A stretch of DNA of 64,000 nucleotides from Caldilineaceae bacterium (GCA_026645575.1 JAPKMW010000025.1:1-64000); one strand, 5' to 3'; counted from the stretch's first letter, positions 22,965 to 31,771 are shown. Numbers and translations are program-made. Notes: generated by a model not told the origin, from the letters alone.

Positions 22965-24145
22965 CAGCGTGTCCCTCCCAGTTGCCCGCGTGTCCACAAT
23001 TGGCCCAGGCGATATTTGGTCAGCCAGGCGGCCAAGGTGGTTGGATCGAGCCGCTGCATTTCGGTTTGTCCGTCATGCTTTTCACAGACGACAACAGCAC
23101 TAGGGCGTTCGCTCATGGCATCAACCAACAGATCTGAGTGGGTAGTAACAATCAATTGCGTGCGGTTGGCCGCAGCAATGAGCAGATCGGCGACCTTGGG
23201 CAGAATGTCGGGATGCAAGCCTAGCTCCGGCTCTTCAATACAGATGAGGGGCGGCGGCTCCGGATCACACAGGATCGCCAGGAGACAGAGGTAACGCAGC
23301 GTACCGTCGGAGAGCCGTGTGGCCGGGATGACAAAATCGCCTTCCGTCAAAAAGACCTGGACCGTCCCGCCTTCGATGCTGACATCAAAATCGCTGATGC
23401 CGTCGTAGAGATCGCGCAGGGCAGTCAGGATGGCAGTTTTGGCTTTGGGGTTGCGCCGCAGCCGGTTGAGAAAGAGACCCAGATTAGAGAAATCTTCGGC
23501 CAGGCGGTCGTTGCGCAGATCGGCCTTTTGCGGTTCACGGAAAATGGTGTCACGCCCGAAGGCCCATTCGCGATAGATGCGGATGCGTTCATATACGGTA
23601 GCGAGGTAGGTGATCTCTGGGTAGCCTTCCGGGTCGCGCCGCTGGCTTAAGATCGAGGCGTCGCTTGCCACACTTTCCCCGACCAGTCGTCGTGTTTCAC
23701 CACCGGCCACCTGCAGGAGAGGTTGTCCCGCTTGGTAACGGTAATAGAAGGCCGGCTCCCCTTGCGCCGGTTCAGGGATTGCTGGCTCGATCTGCTCATC
23801 AACCAGGTGCAGGCGGTGCTGTTCGGCGCCAAAGGCCAACCGATGGCGCAATGGCTGTGGGCGTTCAGGATAAGCCACCAGCGCCTCAAACACGGCATCT
23901 CGTTGGGGATCACCTTTCCAGATCCACTCGCGCACCCCACCGCCACGGCTGACAACCTGCCGTAGATCGCCCGCGGTGGCGCGCAGGAGGGCAATGGCTT
24001 CCAACAGATTCGACTTGCCCGACCCATTGGGGCCAATCAAGAGGTTGAGACTTTCCAAGGCCAACGGCGACATCGCTGGGCCAAAGGAAAGTAGATTTTG
24101 CGGTGTTAGTTGTTGTAGCAGACGTGTCTCGCTCTTTTGCTTCAT
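22961..24145 (-). CDS. AAA_21/OLD-like ABC-class ATPase
   Basis: A 394-residue SMC/RecF-like ATPase. Walker A is LIGPNGSGKSNLLEAI near residue 30, an ABC-type signature is LSDGTLRYLCLLAIL, Walker B is PPLICIEEPELGLHPDIL, and the D/H-loop region is LIVTTHSDLLVDAM. There is no TOPRIM domain fused at the C-terminus; instead the TOPRIM-like DUF4276 gene follows with a GTGA overlap, as in split OLD/PARIS-type systems. ATG 24145 is preferred, with GAGAGG 7 nt upstream. Predicted to sense infection or DNA ends and license the partner nuclease. Confidence 0.85.
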   Translation of the reverse strand: MKQKSETRLLQQLTPQNLLSFGPAMSPLALESLNLLIGPNGSGKSNLLEAIALLRATAGDLRQVVSRGGGVREWIWKGDPQRDAVFEALVAYPERPQPLRHRLAFGAEQHRLHLVDEQIEPAIPEPAQGEPAFYYRYQAGQPLLQVAGGETRRLVGESVASDASILSQRRDPEGYPEITYLATVYERIRIYREWAFGRDTIFREPQKADLRNDRLAEDFSNLGLFLNRLRRNPKAKTAILTALRDLYDGISDFDVSIEGGTVQVFLTEGDFVIPATRLSDGTLRYLCLLAILCDPEPPPLICIEEPELGLHPDILPKVADLLIAAANRTQLIVTTHSDLLVDAMSERPSAVVVCEKHDGQTEMQRLDPTTLAAWLTKYRLGQLWTRGQLGGTRW

Positions 24146-24180
24146 GGTTGACCTCTCCCAACAAGCGTTAGCATCAAACA

Positions 24181-24237
24181 TTCAATCGAAGGGATCACTT
24201 CATCGATCATGGCTCCGCGTCTAGCCCAATTAGTTTC
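24181..24237 (-). pseudogene. Fragment of a brnA-like antitoxin gene
   Basis: The minus strand reads ETNWARRGAMIDEVIPSIE, matching the intact BrnA at 33689-33976 (ETDWARLEAMTDDEIDTSDI) in the same region of the protein; the DNA shares AGAAAC..GGGCTAGAC. Nothing else of the gene remains. It lies between the DUF2357 gene and the AAA ATPase gene. Confidence 0.45.
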
Positions 24238-24269
24238 TCATCACACTGCTTCTACGGAAACAATTTGCG

Positions 24270-26780
24270 TTAAAGAAGGGCTTTAAGAACATCGCGTAAA
24301 GATAAGATACGCGGACGAGGGGATTCTCGACCAACATTCTCTACCCGTCTATTGGTTGCCTCTGATTCAAATTTTTCGATGAGGTCCATTAATTTCTCGC
24401 CGTTCCATTCTTGTTCGTCCCATGCGTGATCAGCAGAAGTTTTAAATAATGCATAAATGGCTTCTTCATCATCCTTGTCTGCGCTTGCTTGCCAGGCGGC
24501 AACCCCTTTACCTCTAGCATGTTGATTGAGTTCAGTACGAAGCTGCAAACGGGTGTAAATCCTAAAACCTGATTCACGAAGCCGTAATAATCCTGGGGCA
24601 ACCTTGTTATTAAATGTTCGCATTAAAACATGTCTAACCGTCGCCAGAATTGGGTCTATGTGTAATGCCCCTCGACGATTTCCGAGACGCATGTAAACAA
24701 AACCAACTTCATCGCACGCAAGTGCAAGTTGAGCATCGTTATTATACCATCCCACTAACACCATTTCTTCTGCTGGCGGTAAAGCGCGCTGCTGCTTCTG
24801 AAAAGTATCTGCCTCAGGTAGATTTAAAGAGCCATAGGGAACCGGCGCTTCCTTCAGAATATATGATTTAGCCACATGATAAGTCACCCGTTCGCGTGCC
24901 GTTGTACGATTGGCAAGATGATCAATCACCTGGTCGAGAAATTCAGCAAGCTTGTCAATGCCTTCGGCTTTGCCATCGTTCCCTGGTCGTATGGCAAAAG
25001 CACCCAACCCTGGTAAGACTTCATGAAAGCCTTGAAAGGCTTGCCCGTCGCCAGGGTTGCCTGGGTATAGCACATAGGCGCCGGCTGTCCGCCGAATGGC
25101 ATCGCGATAGGCGTGCATTTTGAGCAGATCGCCATACTTGGCCGCACTGCGGTTTTTGGTGTCGGTCTCATTTTCGGTTTCAAATAGGCTATCATCGTCC
25201 TCATCACCCAACAGTTCATTAACTCGCTCGACGCGATACTTGGCATCAAAATGGATATGAACCATCAACTCGTTTTCTTCGGCTTCTTGTGCTGCGTATT
25301 CGGCAGGCCAGATGCTAATCGTGTAATCCGGTTGGACACCCCGTGTCCAACTGCCCATTTTGCTGCGATCATCACGGCGCGTAAACTTGCGGTTAAAGTG
25401 AAACTCGGCGCGCAGAAAACGACCGGCGGTTTGTGACCAAACCCCGGAGACTGGTGTTTTTAATTCAACGCCCCGTTTTAAGATGAGTTGTGGCGGCGCT
25501 TTTTGGGTATCGACAAGCAAGGCATGTAGCGGCTGTTCACAGGCAAAGCGCTGGCGAAAGAGCGCCTCTACTTGGAAGAAAAGCCAATATTCATAGAGTG
25601 TTGCCACATTGCGCGCCCCAGCCATAAAGACATCGGCGCCTCCATCCCAGACTAGTTGGGCGCCGGCATGAAATTGAAGCCAGAAACGGAGTAACTCACG
25701 ATACCCAGCCTTGCGCTGTAGCACAGGGCTACCCAGCGGCAGGATCGCCGGTGGCCCAACATCGGGTAAAAACCCGCGTGCGAGTTGGCTTTCCAACAGA
25801 CCGCGTAAACGTCCGGTTTCCCGTCGCAAGCGCTGGGTTTCCGGTTTTTCATCGTTGGGCCGCTGGCGAGTCAGATGGGCGCTGACATCAGCAAGAAAGT
25901 CGCGAAATTCGACCAATACCATTTTGATAAAGCGATTCTCGGCGGTGTCGAGAAAGTCTATGCGCGATTGGGCAATAACCTGCGCCGGCAGGGAGGGGAT
26001 CGTGGCATGGAGTGGGTGGGAAGGCGGCACGGCGACACGACGGGTGGCGACAGCAACTTGGCGGGCGAACTCTTTGCCTGGTTTGAAAGGGCGGGCAATC
26101 TCTCGCGCCTCGCGCTCTTCCATCAAATGACGATGGGGATTGCGCAACACCTCATCGACGGCGGTGCGGAAAGTGGACGATTCGAGTGTATGGCGCAAGA
26201 ACTCAAGCTGTTGCTCCAAAATATGGCTATCTTGTTGCCAGAGCGTGTCTAACCGCAACTGCGTGGTGGCACGACAATCGAGGAGTAGGCCGGCGCACTG
26301 TTCGGCAATGAAGGTCATCATGCCCCGGTAATGTTCGCGATAGCCAAGCTTGATGGAGCGGACTTCAACACTGCCTTGTGCGACGACCTGCTGGTAATCA
26401 CTGCGCCGAACAACCAGCAAGGGAAAGTAGCCACAATGATCCTGCGGCTCAATCAAACCACGGTCGCCTTCGTCAGGCACAACTCGACTGGGTTGGACGC
26501 CACGTTGGGGGAGCAGACAAAGGTCAGTGGGTGCATCGGGTGCCGGCGTCAGTTGATATTCGTAGCGCCCCCGTTCGCGCAGTTGTATCCGTTCTTCACC
26601 ATACTGAAGCGCTTCTTCCTTGTTTAACACCTGCAATGACTGATCCACCCCAGGGGAGGAGTTATTGCCTAAGGCCACAATTTCCACCGTTGCCAGGTGG
26701 CGACCAGTGGGCGTGCGGCACTCGACTGACGCACGCGAGCATTGTTCGGCCACTGGGTTATGCCTCGGCAAAGGTGACAA
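24270..26780 (-). CDS. DUF2357/PD-(D/E)XK nuclease-like protein (McrC-type partner)
   Basis: An 836-residue protein of the DUF2357 group that accompanies McrB-type GTPases. The central part has the DUF2357 features FIAEQCAGLLLD and IDFLDTAENRFIKMVLVEF. The C-terminal third has a PD-(D/E)XK core: QPDYTISIWP (Asp), HIHFDAKYRVER (D-x-K) and KYGDLLKMHAYRDAI, then GAYVLYPGN. It presumably cleaves DNA or RNA under control of the GTPase encoded just upstream; the frames overlap by 23 nt. The exact start is uncertain. A related architecture is found in the CoCoNuT class of McrBC-like systems. Confidence 0.8.
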   Translation of the reverse strand: MSPLPRHNPVAEQCSRASVECRTPTGRHLATVEIVALGNNSSPGVDQSLQVLNKEEALQYGEERIQLRERGRYEYQLTPAPDAPTDLCLLPQRGVQPSRVVPDEGDRGLIEPQDHCGYFPLLVVRRSDYQQVVAQGSVEVRSIKLGYREHYRGMMTFIAEQCAGLLLDCRATTQLRLDTLWQQDSHILEQQLEFLRHTLESSTFRTAVDEVLRNPHRHLMEEREAREIARPFKPGKEFARQVAVATRRVAVPPSHPLHATIPSLPAQVIAQSRIDFLDTAENRFIKMVLVEFRDFLADVSAHLTRQRPNDEKPETQRLRRETGRLRGLLESQLARGFLPDVGPPAILPLGSPVLQRKAGYRELLRFWLQFHAGAQLVWDGGADVFMAGARNVATLYEYWLFFQVEALFRQRFACEQPLHALLVDTQKAPPQLILKRGVELKTPVSGVWSQTAGRFLRAEFHFNRKFTRRDDRSKMGSWTRGVQPDYTISIWPAEYAAQEAEENELMVHIHFDAKYRVERVNELLGDEDDDSLFETENETDTKNRSAAKYGDLLKMHAYRDAIRRTAGAYVLYPGNPGDGQAFQGFHEVLPGLGAFAIRPGNDGKAEGIDKLAEFLDQVIDHLANRTTARERVTYHVAKSYILKEAPVPYGSLNLPEADTFQKQQRALPPAEEMVLVGWYNNDAQLALACDEVGFVYMRLGNRRGALHIDPILATVRHVLMRTFNNKVAPGLLRLRESGFRIYTRLQLRTELNQHARGKGVAAWQASADKDDEEAIYALFKTSADHAWDEQEWNGEKLMDLIEKFESEATNRRVENVGRESPRPRILSLRDVLKALL

Positions 26781-28515
26781 ATTGATCCCGTATCAGTTTG
26801 CGCCACATACGCATCACCTTGGCAAAACTCAAGGGATAGCGGGCTGGTTTATTTTGCTTCTCTAACTCGCGACAAATCACCTCTGGCCCATATTTTGTTT
26901 CATCTTGTGCCTGACTAGCAGCGACAAGCGTGTCGTCCGTCGCATTGGGATATGGTTTTGCACAAGCCCAGGCTAAAGCCCAAAGCAGCCCTTCCAATTT
27001 AGACCGTGAACCATGCAACTTGGGCAGAAATTTTTGCACAATGACGGCATCCATCGCGCTGTCAAACCAAGCTTTTTGCTCGTCCCCATAACCGCCCAGA
27101 AGCTTGTAAAAATGGATAAAGCGGACCGCTTCATAAGCGACGCGATAACCAAATTCGGCATTGTGTTGGCGCAGTAGGTTAAAAAAGAGCAACATCGCCT
27201 GCTCATATTCGGCTTTGACCGAATCTGGAATCGTAATAGTTCTATCTGCCGCCGCCTGAACAAAGGCTTCCCCAAACATAGCCCCCTTGCCATCCAGATC
27301 CGCCAGCTTTGGCGCTTTCGGATTGGCGAGGAAGGTGGCTAATTCCGCCGGCTCCATCCGAAATTCAATCACATTGGCGCGATCTAGCACCTTGGGCGAA
27401 AACATGTAGGTCGTTTCATCGACATTGACTGTGCCTATAATGAACAGGTTACCAGGCAAACGCAGTTTTTGGGGTATCTCTTTGTCACTTGCCCTTCTGA
27501 TTTTGCCCTCGTACAGCGGAATTTCCTCACCAGATTCGATGGCAGAGAGCAAATCGGCAAAATAACGCTCGACATGGGAAAGGTTCATCTCATCCAGGAT
27601 CAGGAAATGGGGAATGGTGGGGTTTGCCAGAGCATGGCAAATTAACTCCAATGCTGGTTTTGTGATATAGGTGTCGTTATCCAATCCATTGGGATAACCA
27701 ACAATATTTTCGTTCCCGATCCAGTCAGCACCAACCGGTACTAGTGCATAACAAGGATTCTTTTCGGTAGGAAATATTGCTCTAGGACAAATCCAACGCG
27801 CAAATGCTTGTGCAAGCTTTGTTTTGCCAGAACCAGCCAAACCTGTAAATATTAAAAACTGTTTTGACAGAATTGCACAAAGCATTCGGTTAGTAAAGGT
27901 GCTATTAACAAGTACATCGGCGCTTTCAAGTTCTCTATACAAAGACTCTGGCAGCAAGTCAAGTTTTATATCAATAATACCCAGTTCATTTGCCAGTCCC
28001 AGCGTACTTGATATAAGTGCAGGATCATTTTTAGATTTGGAAAATAAAAATTGGGCTGCTATTTGGGTTAGTTCAAAGAGGTAACCTTGGTTTACGCTGC
28101 CCGATCGGTTGATCGGCCCTTTTTCCATATTCAGGGCTGCCAGTTCAGGGCCAATAGCATTAATGACAATAGGCTTGGATAAAACCACAGCTTCAATATC
28201 GACACGCCATCCTTCCTCTGACCATTGATCACCACCTAGCTCTTTCCTTGCACTATATCCGTTTGTTTTTGCTTTAGAAATGGCCCTCAAGTGGCTGTCA
28301 GCGTAATGAAAGATTATGTCTCCAGCTTTTACTCTTGACACATTCAACCAGTGATGAAATTGTGAACCAGTTTTACCTTCTTTGGGGGCCCATATGAACT
28401 CTTTGTAAATGGCTTCTTTATAAGTTGAGCCTTGGTTTACCCACCAAAATGTTGGCTGTCCTTGATGATCTATTTGCCCACTATCAGCCTCGGCAAATGG
28501 TGTCACTCGGTTCAT
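26758..28515 (-). CDS. EVE-domain McrB-like GTPase
   Basis: Residues about 20-175 form an EVE/PUA-like domain (FWWVNQGSTYKEA, HHWLNVSRVKAGDIIFHYAD, GYLFELTQ), a reader of modified bases. The AAA+ motor follows: Walker A GLAGSGKTKLA near residue 227, ENIVGYPNG, Walker B HFLILDEMNLSHVERYFADL, and sensor IGTVNVDETTYMFSPKVLDR, the McrB-specific layout. With the DUF2357 nuclease it makes a type IV, modification-dependent restriction candidate. The start overlaps the stop of the DUF4351-like gene (ATGA). Base composition drops toward AT-rich across 27.7-28.5 kb, a sign of transfer. Confidence 0.85.
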   Translation of the reverse strand: MNRVTPFAEADSGQIDHQGQPTFWWVNQGSTYKEAIYKEFIWAPKEGKTGSQFHHWLNVSRVKAGDIIFHYADSHLRAISKAKTNGYSARKELGGDQWSEEGWRVDIEAVVLSKPIVINAIGPELAALNMEKGPINRSGSVNQGYLFELTQIAAQFLFSKSKNDPALISSTLGLANELGIIDIKLDLLPESLYRELESADVLVNSTFTNRMLCAILSKQFLIFTGLAGSGKTKLAQAFARWICPRAIFPTEKNPCYALVPVGADWIGNENIVGYPNGLDNDTYITKPALELICHALANPTIPHFLILDEMNLSHVERYFADLLSAIESGEEIPLYEGKIRRASDKEIPQKLRLPGNLFIIGTVNVDETTYMFSPKVLDRANVIEFRMEPAELATFLANPKAPKLADLDGKGAMFGEAFVQAAADRTITIPDSVKAEYEQAMLLFFNLLRQHNAEFGYRVAYEAVRFIHFYKLLGGYGDEQKAWFDSAMDAVIVQKFLPKLHGSRSKLEGLLWALAWACAKPYPNATDDTLVAASQAQDETKYGPEVICRELEKQNKPARYPLSFAKVMRMWRKLIRDQFVTFAEA

Positions 28516-28784
28516 ACAGCATACCTTTGCTTATATTGTTGCGCCGGTAGATGGTGAGCAATCCACTGTTCAAGCGCGTCCAAGGTATCAAGATGCAAGA
28601 TTTGGCGAATGAGTAGATAAAGCATATCAGCATCGAGCTTTTCCAAATCGGTGCGTACTGTTGTCACAGGCTTGTCCGATAATTTAAACTTATCTTGAAT
28701 TTGGGCAGTCAACATCGCCACGCGCTCATTCTTAATGAGTTCCTGACCGCTACGAGTTTCTTCCAGAGGCGTTAAGCGTATCAT
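28512..28784 (-). CDS. DUF4351-like fragment, duplicate of the Rpn tail
   Basis: A 90-residue protein that aligns over its whole length with the C-terminal 84 residues of the adjacent Rpn-like protein: MIRLTPLEETRSGQELIKNE against MFRLTPLRETESVQEVLKEE, and QILHLDTLDALEQWI against QILHIDSLEQLEQWI. It lacks the nuclease domain. It looks like a tandem partial duplication that now forms the first gene of the McrB operon (ATGA overlap with the EVE-McrB start). It might still oligomerise with Rpn tails; no function is known. Confidence 0.7.
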   Translation of the reverse strand: MIRLTPLEETRSGQELIKNERVAMLTAQIQDKFKLSDKPVTTVRTDLEKLDADMLYLLIRQILHLDTLDALEQWIAHHLPAQQYKQRYAV

Positions 28785-28829
28785 GAATTGCTACCTATGC
28801 TGAATTGCTGGCGACTGTTATAGCTTTGT

Positions 28830-29549
28830 CTATGCTCGTTGCACTGGTGAGCGGTCAGCTATCCACTGTTCAAGTTGCTCCAAACTGTCGATATGCAGTA
28901 TCTGTGGAAAGAGCATCTGCAATGCATCCATCGGCAACGTTGACAAGTCTGACCGTAAGGCTTGGTTGAGCGCATCGGACAAGGAAAATTTATTGTCAAT
29001 CATTATCATCAATAGATCAACACGTTCCTCTTTTAACACTTCCTGTACACTCTCTGTTTCGCGCAAAGGTGTTAAACGGAACATGGCTGCTAACTCCTTA
29101 TAGCTCAAACTCCGAAACTTCTGCTCAATCAACTGTGACAGGATGGCCACCAACTTTTCCTCGGTCTGCGGGTCCAAGTTGGGCGTCTGTCGAATATTCT
29201 CCACCCATTGTACCACATGTTGGCGTACTTCGCGCTCACTTTTTGCCAACAGTGGACGCAAAACATTGAGGACCAGCGAGCTTTCCGGCAATTTCTTCAG
29301 TAACTTGATCAGATCGGCCGAAACAAGGCGGGACGCCGGCTTGTAACTAAGCGGCTTTAGCGTGCGCAGCCCCGGATCGTCTTCTTTGTTGAGCCAGAGC
29401 ACAACGGCCTGCCAGTTGTCATTGCGCGCCGGTCGTTGTTCAAAATAGGTCGCTACTTCGCGCAGTGTGCGCCAGTAGATTGTATCGTCAGGGAACGCCT
29501 GCACTTCGAGAAAGTAGACCGGTTGTCGCTCGTCGGTCGGCTCAATCAC
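28830..29549 (-). pseudogene. Rpn/DUF2887-family nuclease-like protein, N-terminally truncated
   Basis: The remaining 239 codons cover the C-terminal half of the PD-(D/E)XK region (RQPVYFLEVQAFPDD, with E-x-Q in place of E-x-K as is common in DUF2887 proteins; YFEQRP; VVLWLNKEDDP) and a DUF4351-like tail. Homologous sequence continues upstream in frame as PPSRQSEKRIDGV but meets a TGA near 29611, and no ATG is available; GTG 29549 is the only plausible start. The N-terminal 40-50 residues with the first catalytic acid are missing. Intact relatives promote recombination or act as transposase-like nucleases. Confidence 0.7.
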
Positions 29550-29683
29550 GCCGTCGATCCGCTTTTCACTTTGTCGGCTTGGCGGCGTTTGAATGTACCG
29601 GGAGTTTCACTATTCTACAGACAGAACAAATGTTTTGCAAATCGACGTGCCACTGGCTTGACTACGCTGACAAAGGCGCCAAC

Positions 29684-29714
29684 AAAATTGTCTACGCGGC
29701 GCGTAGACAATTTT
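29684..29714. repeat. Perfect 14-nt stem hairpin beside the Rpn break
   Basis: AAAATTGTCTACGC (29684-29697), loop GGC, then its exact complement 29701-29714; a partial third copy (GTCTACAATTTT) follows at 29721-29732. The gap 29550-29835 holds nothing else recognisable apart from the in-frame Rpn residue up to about 29608. Confidence 0.85.
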
Positions 29715-29835
29715 TCAGCAGTCTACAATTTTCCGTTTGACAAGTTCCATTTCCCAGGATAAGATATTGCCACCAACAAAAAATGCACTCGCGCCCGGTG
29801 TCGATACCACCGAACGCGAGCGACTCACCTTCCAC

Positions 29836-29873
29836 ACTGTAACCGCCAGTCTGGACGGCTTCGCTTTATTGTA
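29836..29873. repeat. Copy B of a shared hairpin element
   Basis: Matches 9660-9696 at 22 of the first 25 bases and continues TTTATTGTAC. Lies about 125 nt before the small gene at 29999. Confidence 0.7.
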
Positions 29874-29998
29874 CTCGCTTTTGGGATGAGGATCAAAAAG
29901 CCGCCGTGCTGACCACGCTGCCGTGGGAAGGCGACGGCGTTTCTTATTGGTGCAGCGGTTCTTCTTTCACGAATCTTCATGCACAAAAGGAGTCTTGT

Positions 29999-30199
29999 AT
30001 GGCTACATCCCGTCCCGTCCAACCTGCGGAGTATTCCACCTATCCCCTGGAAAAGTTGCGCACCCTCTGGGGGCGCGCCGAATTGACCACCGAGCAGATG
30101 ATTGGTCATCTCTTGCAACATCAACTCGATCAGGAAAATCGGTTGCGCCGTCTGGAACAAGCCGGGCGCACGTCAGAGGACCAACCTCGGTTGCACTGA
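29999..30199 (+). CDS. Small helical protein of unknown function (paralogue of 9871)
   Basis: ATG 29999 has AAAAGGAG at a good distance. The 66-residue product (opening MATSRPVQPAEYSTYPLEKL) has a charged, heptad-like helix with LEKLRTLWGRAELTTEQMIG followed by LLQHQLDQENRLRRLEQ. It is the intact counterpart of the amber-interrupted gene at 9871-10128, with the same LW...LT...IG.LL...LEQ pattern. A perfect hairpin follows at 30223-30259. Function unknown; short coiled-coil partner or element-encoded protein are possibilities. Confidence 0.6.
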   Translation: MATSRPVQPAEYSTYPLEKLRTLWGRAELTTEQMIGHLLQHQLDQENRLRRLEQAGRTSEDQPRLH

Positions 30200-30222
30200 T
30201 TGCCGGCCCGCGGTATGATCTA

Positions 30223-30259
30223 CCTGGTTGCCGATACTCGTAGCCGATCGGCAACCAGG
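30223..30259. repeat. Hairpin with 13-nt perfect arms
   Basis: CCTGGTTGCCGAT (30223-30235) and its complement at 30247-30259, 11-nt loop, in the leader region of the COG4091 gene and just after the small gene. No T-tract. Confidence 0.8.
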
Positions 30260-30335
30260 CGTGTTCACCTTTCCCCACCTTGGTACACGCCTAGACCCCT
30301 TCAACGTCAAACCATACTCACAAAGGAGAGACCCT

Positions 30336-31688
30336 ATGTATAGCTCATTACTCGCCCAACGCGCCGCCGAAGGGCGGCCCATTCGCGTCGGTATTATCGG
30401 CACGGGCAAATTTGGCGGCGGTGTCGTGGCGCAGTTGTCGCAGATGCGCGGCATGGAGGTGGCGGTGATCGCCGAACTGAGCGTCGAGCGCGCCCGCCAT
30501 GCTTACACGGTGGCCGGTCGGCTGCCGGCGGAGGCGTTGCGCGTTGCCAACAATCTGGCCGAGTTACACGATGTGATCCGCAGCGGCAAACGGGCGATTG
30601 TGCAAGATGGCCTGTTGGTGACGCAATGTGACCTGGTCGATGTGGTGGTCGAATCGACCGGCATCCCGGAGGTGGGGGCGCGCATGGCCTACGAGGCGAT
30701 CCTCAACCGCAAGCATGTGATCATGGTCAATGTTGAGGCGGACATTACTGTCGGCGGCATCTTGCGGCGCATGGCCGATAGCGCCGGCGTAGTCTACACG
30801 ATGGTCGATGGCGATCAACCGGGCTGCACCATGAACATGGTCGATTGGGCGCGTTCGCTGGGCTTTGAAATTGTGGCAGCGGGCCGCGGCACTATTCTCT
30901 ACCCCGATGACCCGCAAGGGACGCCCGACACCGTCCCCCAACGTTTTGGCTTTAGTCAAGAGTTGATCGACCGGCGCACCATCAACTTCAAAATGTTCAA
31001 CTCGTTTCGGGATGGCACCAAAGCCAATGTGGAAATGACCGCTCTGGCCAACGCCGCTGGTCTCGTTCCCGATGTGCGCGGGATGCACGAACCGGCGGTC
31101 AACATCGACGACATTGCCCGGGTCTTCAGTCTGAAAGAGGAAGGCGGCCTGCTGAGTCAACATGGCGTGGTCGAGTTGTCAAACAGCGTCGCGCCCGACG
31201 GCAAGAGTCTGCTGCCCAATGCGCTCAAGATGGGCGTCTTCTGCGTCATCCGCACCGACCATCCCTTTATCCAGGAAGACCTGCGCACCTATTACCTGGC
31301 CCCCGGCGGCAATGACCACAACTATGTGCTTTGGCGACCTTATCATCTGGTGGCAGTGGAAGCGCCGATCTCGATTATGAACGCCGTCTTCTACGGCCAG
31401 ACCACCGGCGCCTGTCTGCCCACCCCCACGGCGGAGTGTGTCACCGTGGCCAAGCGCCATTTGGAAGAAGGGGAGTTGCTGGACGGCGGCGGCGGTTATA
31501 CCGTCTTGGGTCATTGTGAAAAAGCGACTGTCGCCAAGGCAGAACGCCTGCTGCCGCTGGGTCTCTGTCAGGGCGCCAAGCTCAAAGCCGATGTCGCCGC
31601 CGGCCAAGCCATCACCTATGACATGGTCGAATTGCCCACCGATTCGTTCATCTGGAAGCTGCGCCAGATGCAGGATGCAACCGCCTAG
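30336..31688 (+). CDS. SAF-domain NAD(P)-dependent dehydrogenase (COG4091)
   Basis: A 450-residue protein of the homoserine-dehydrogenase-like COG4091 family. The Rossmann motif IRVGIIGTGKFGGGVV lies near residue 17, with VVVESTGIPEVGARMAYEAI and VNVEADITVGG downstream; the C-terminal part carries the SAF domain (RLLPLGLCQGAKLKADVAAG). Family members act in catabolism of branched or C4 sugars rather than in threonine synthesis; the substrate here is unknown. ATG 30336 is chosen because AAAGGAGAG lies just upstream, although the frame is open from 30228. Confidence 0.8.
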   Translation: MYSSLLAQRAAEGRPIRVGIIGTGKFGGGVVAQLSQMRGMEVAVIAELSVERARHAYTVAGRLPAEALRVANNLAELHDVIRSGKRAIVQDGLLVTQCDLVDVVVESTGIPEVGARMAYEAILNRKHVIMVNVEADITVGGILRRMADSAGVVYTMVDGDQPGCTMNMVDWARSLGFEIVAAGRGTILYPDDPQGTPDTVPQRFGFSQELIDRRTINFKMFNSFRDGTKANVEMTALANAAGLVPDVRGMHEPAVNIDDIARVFSLKEEGGLLSQHGVVELSNSVAPDGKSLLPNALKMGVFCVIRTDHPFIQEDLRTYYLAPGGNDHNYVLWRPYHLVAVEAPISIMNAVFYGQTTGACLPTPTAECVTVAKRHLEEGELLDGGGGYTVLGHCEKATVAKAERLLPLGLCQGAKLKADVAAGQAITYDMVELPTDSFIWKLRQMQDATA

Positions 31689-31691
31689 TCA

Positions 31692-31771
31692 CCCGTCCCG
31701 TAGGGACGCATGAATTTAGGGTAGGAAATATCGTGCTTCTCCCTAAACTCAGGTGTCCCTACGGGACAGGG
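31692..31771. repeat. Palindrome of the CGTCCCGTAGGGACG type, copy 1
   Basis: Arms 31692-31721 and 31741-31771 (about 30 nt, near perfect) between convergent genes. It is homologous to the palindrome at 55915-55991: both read CCCGTAGGGACG followed by TGA-TTTAGG in the left arm. Confidence 0.9.
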
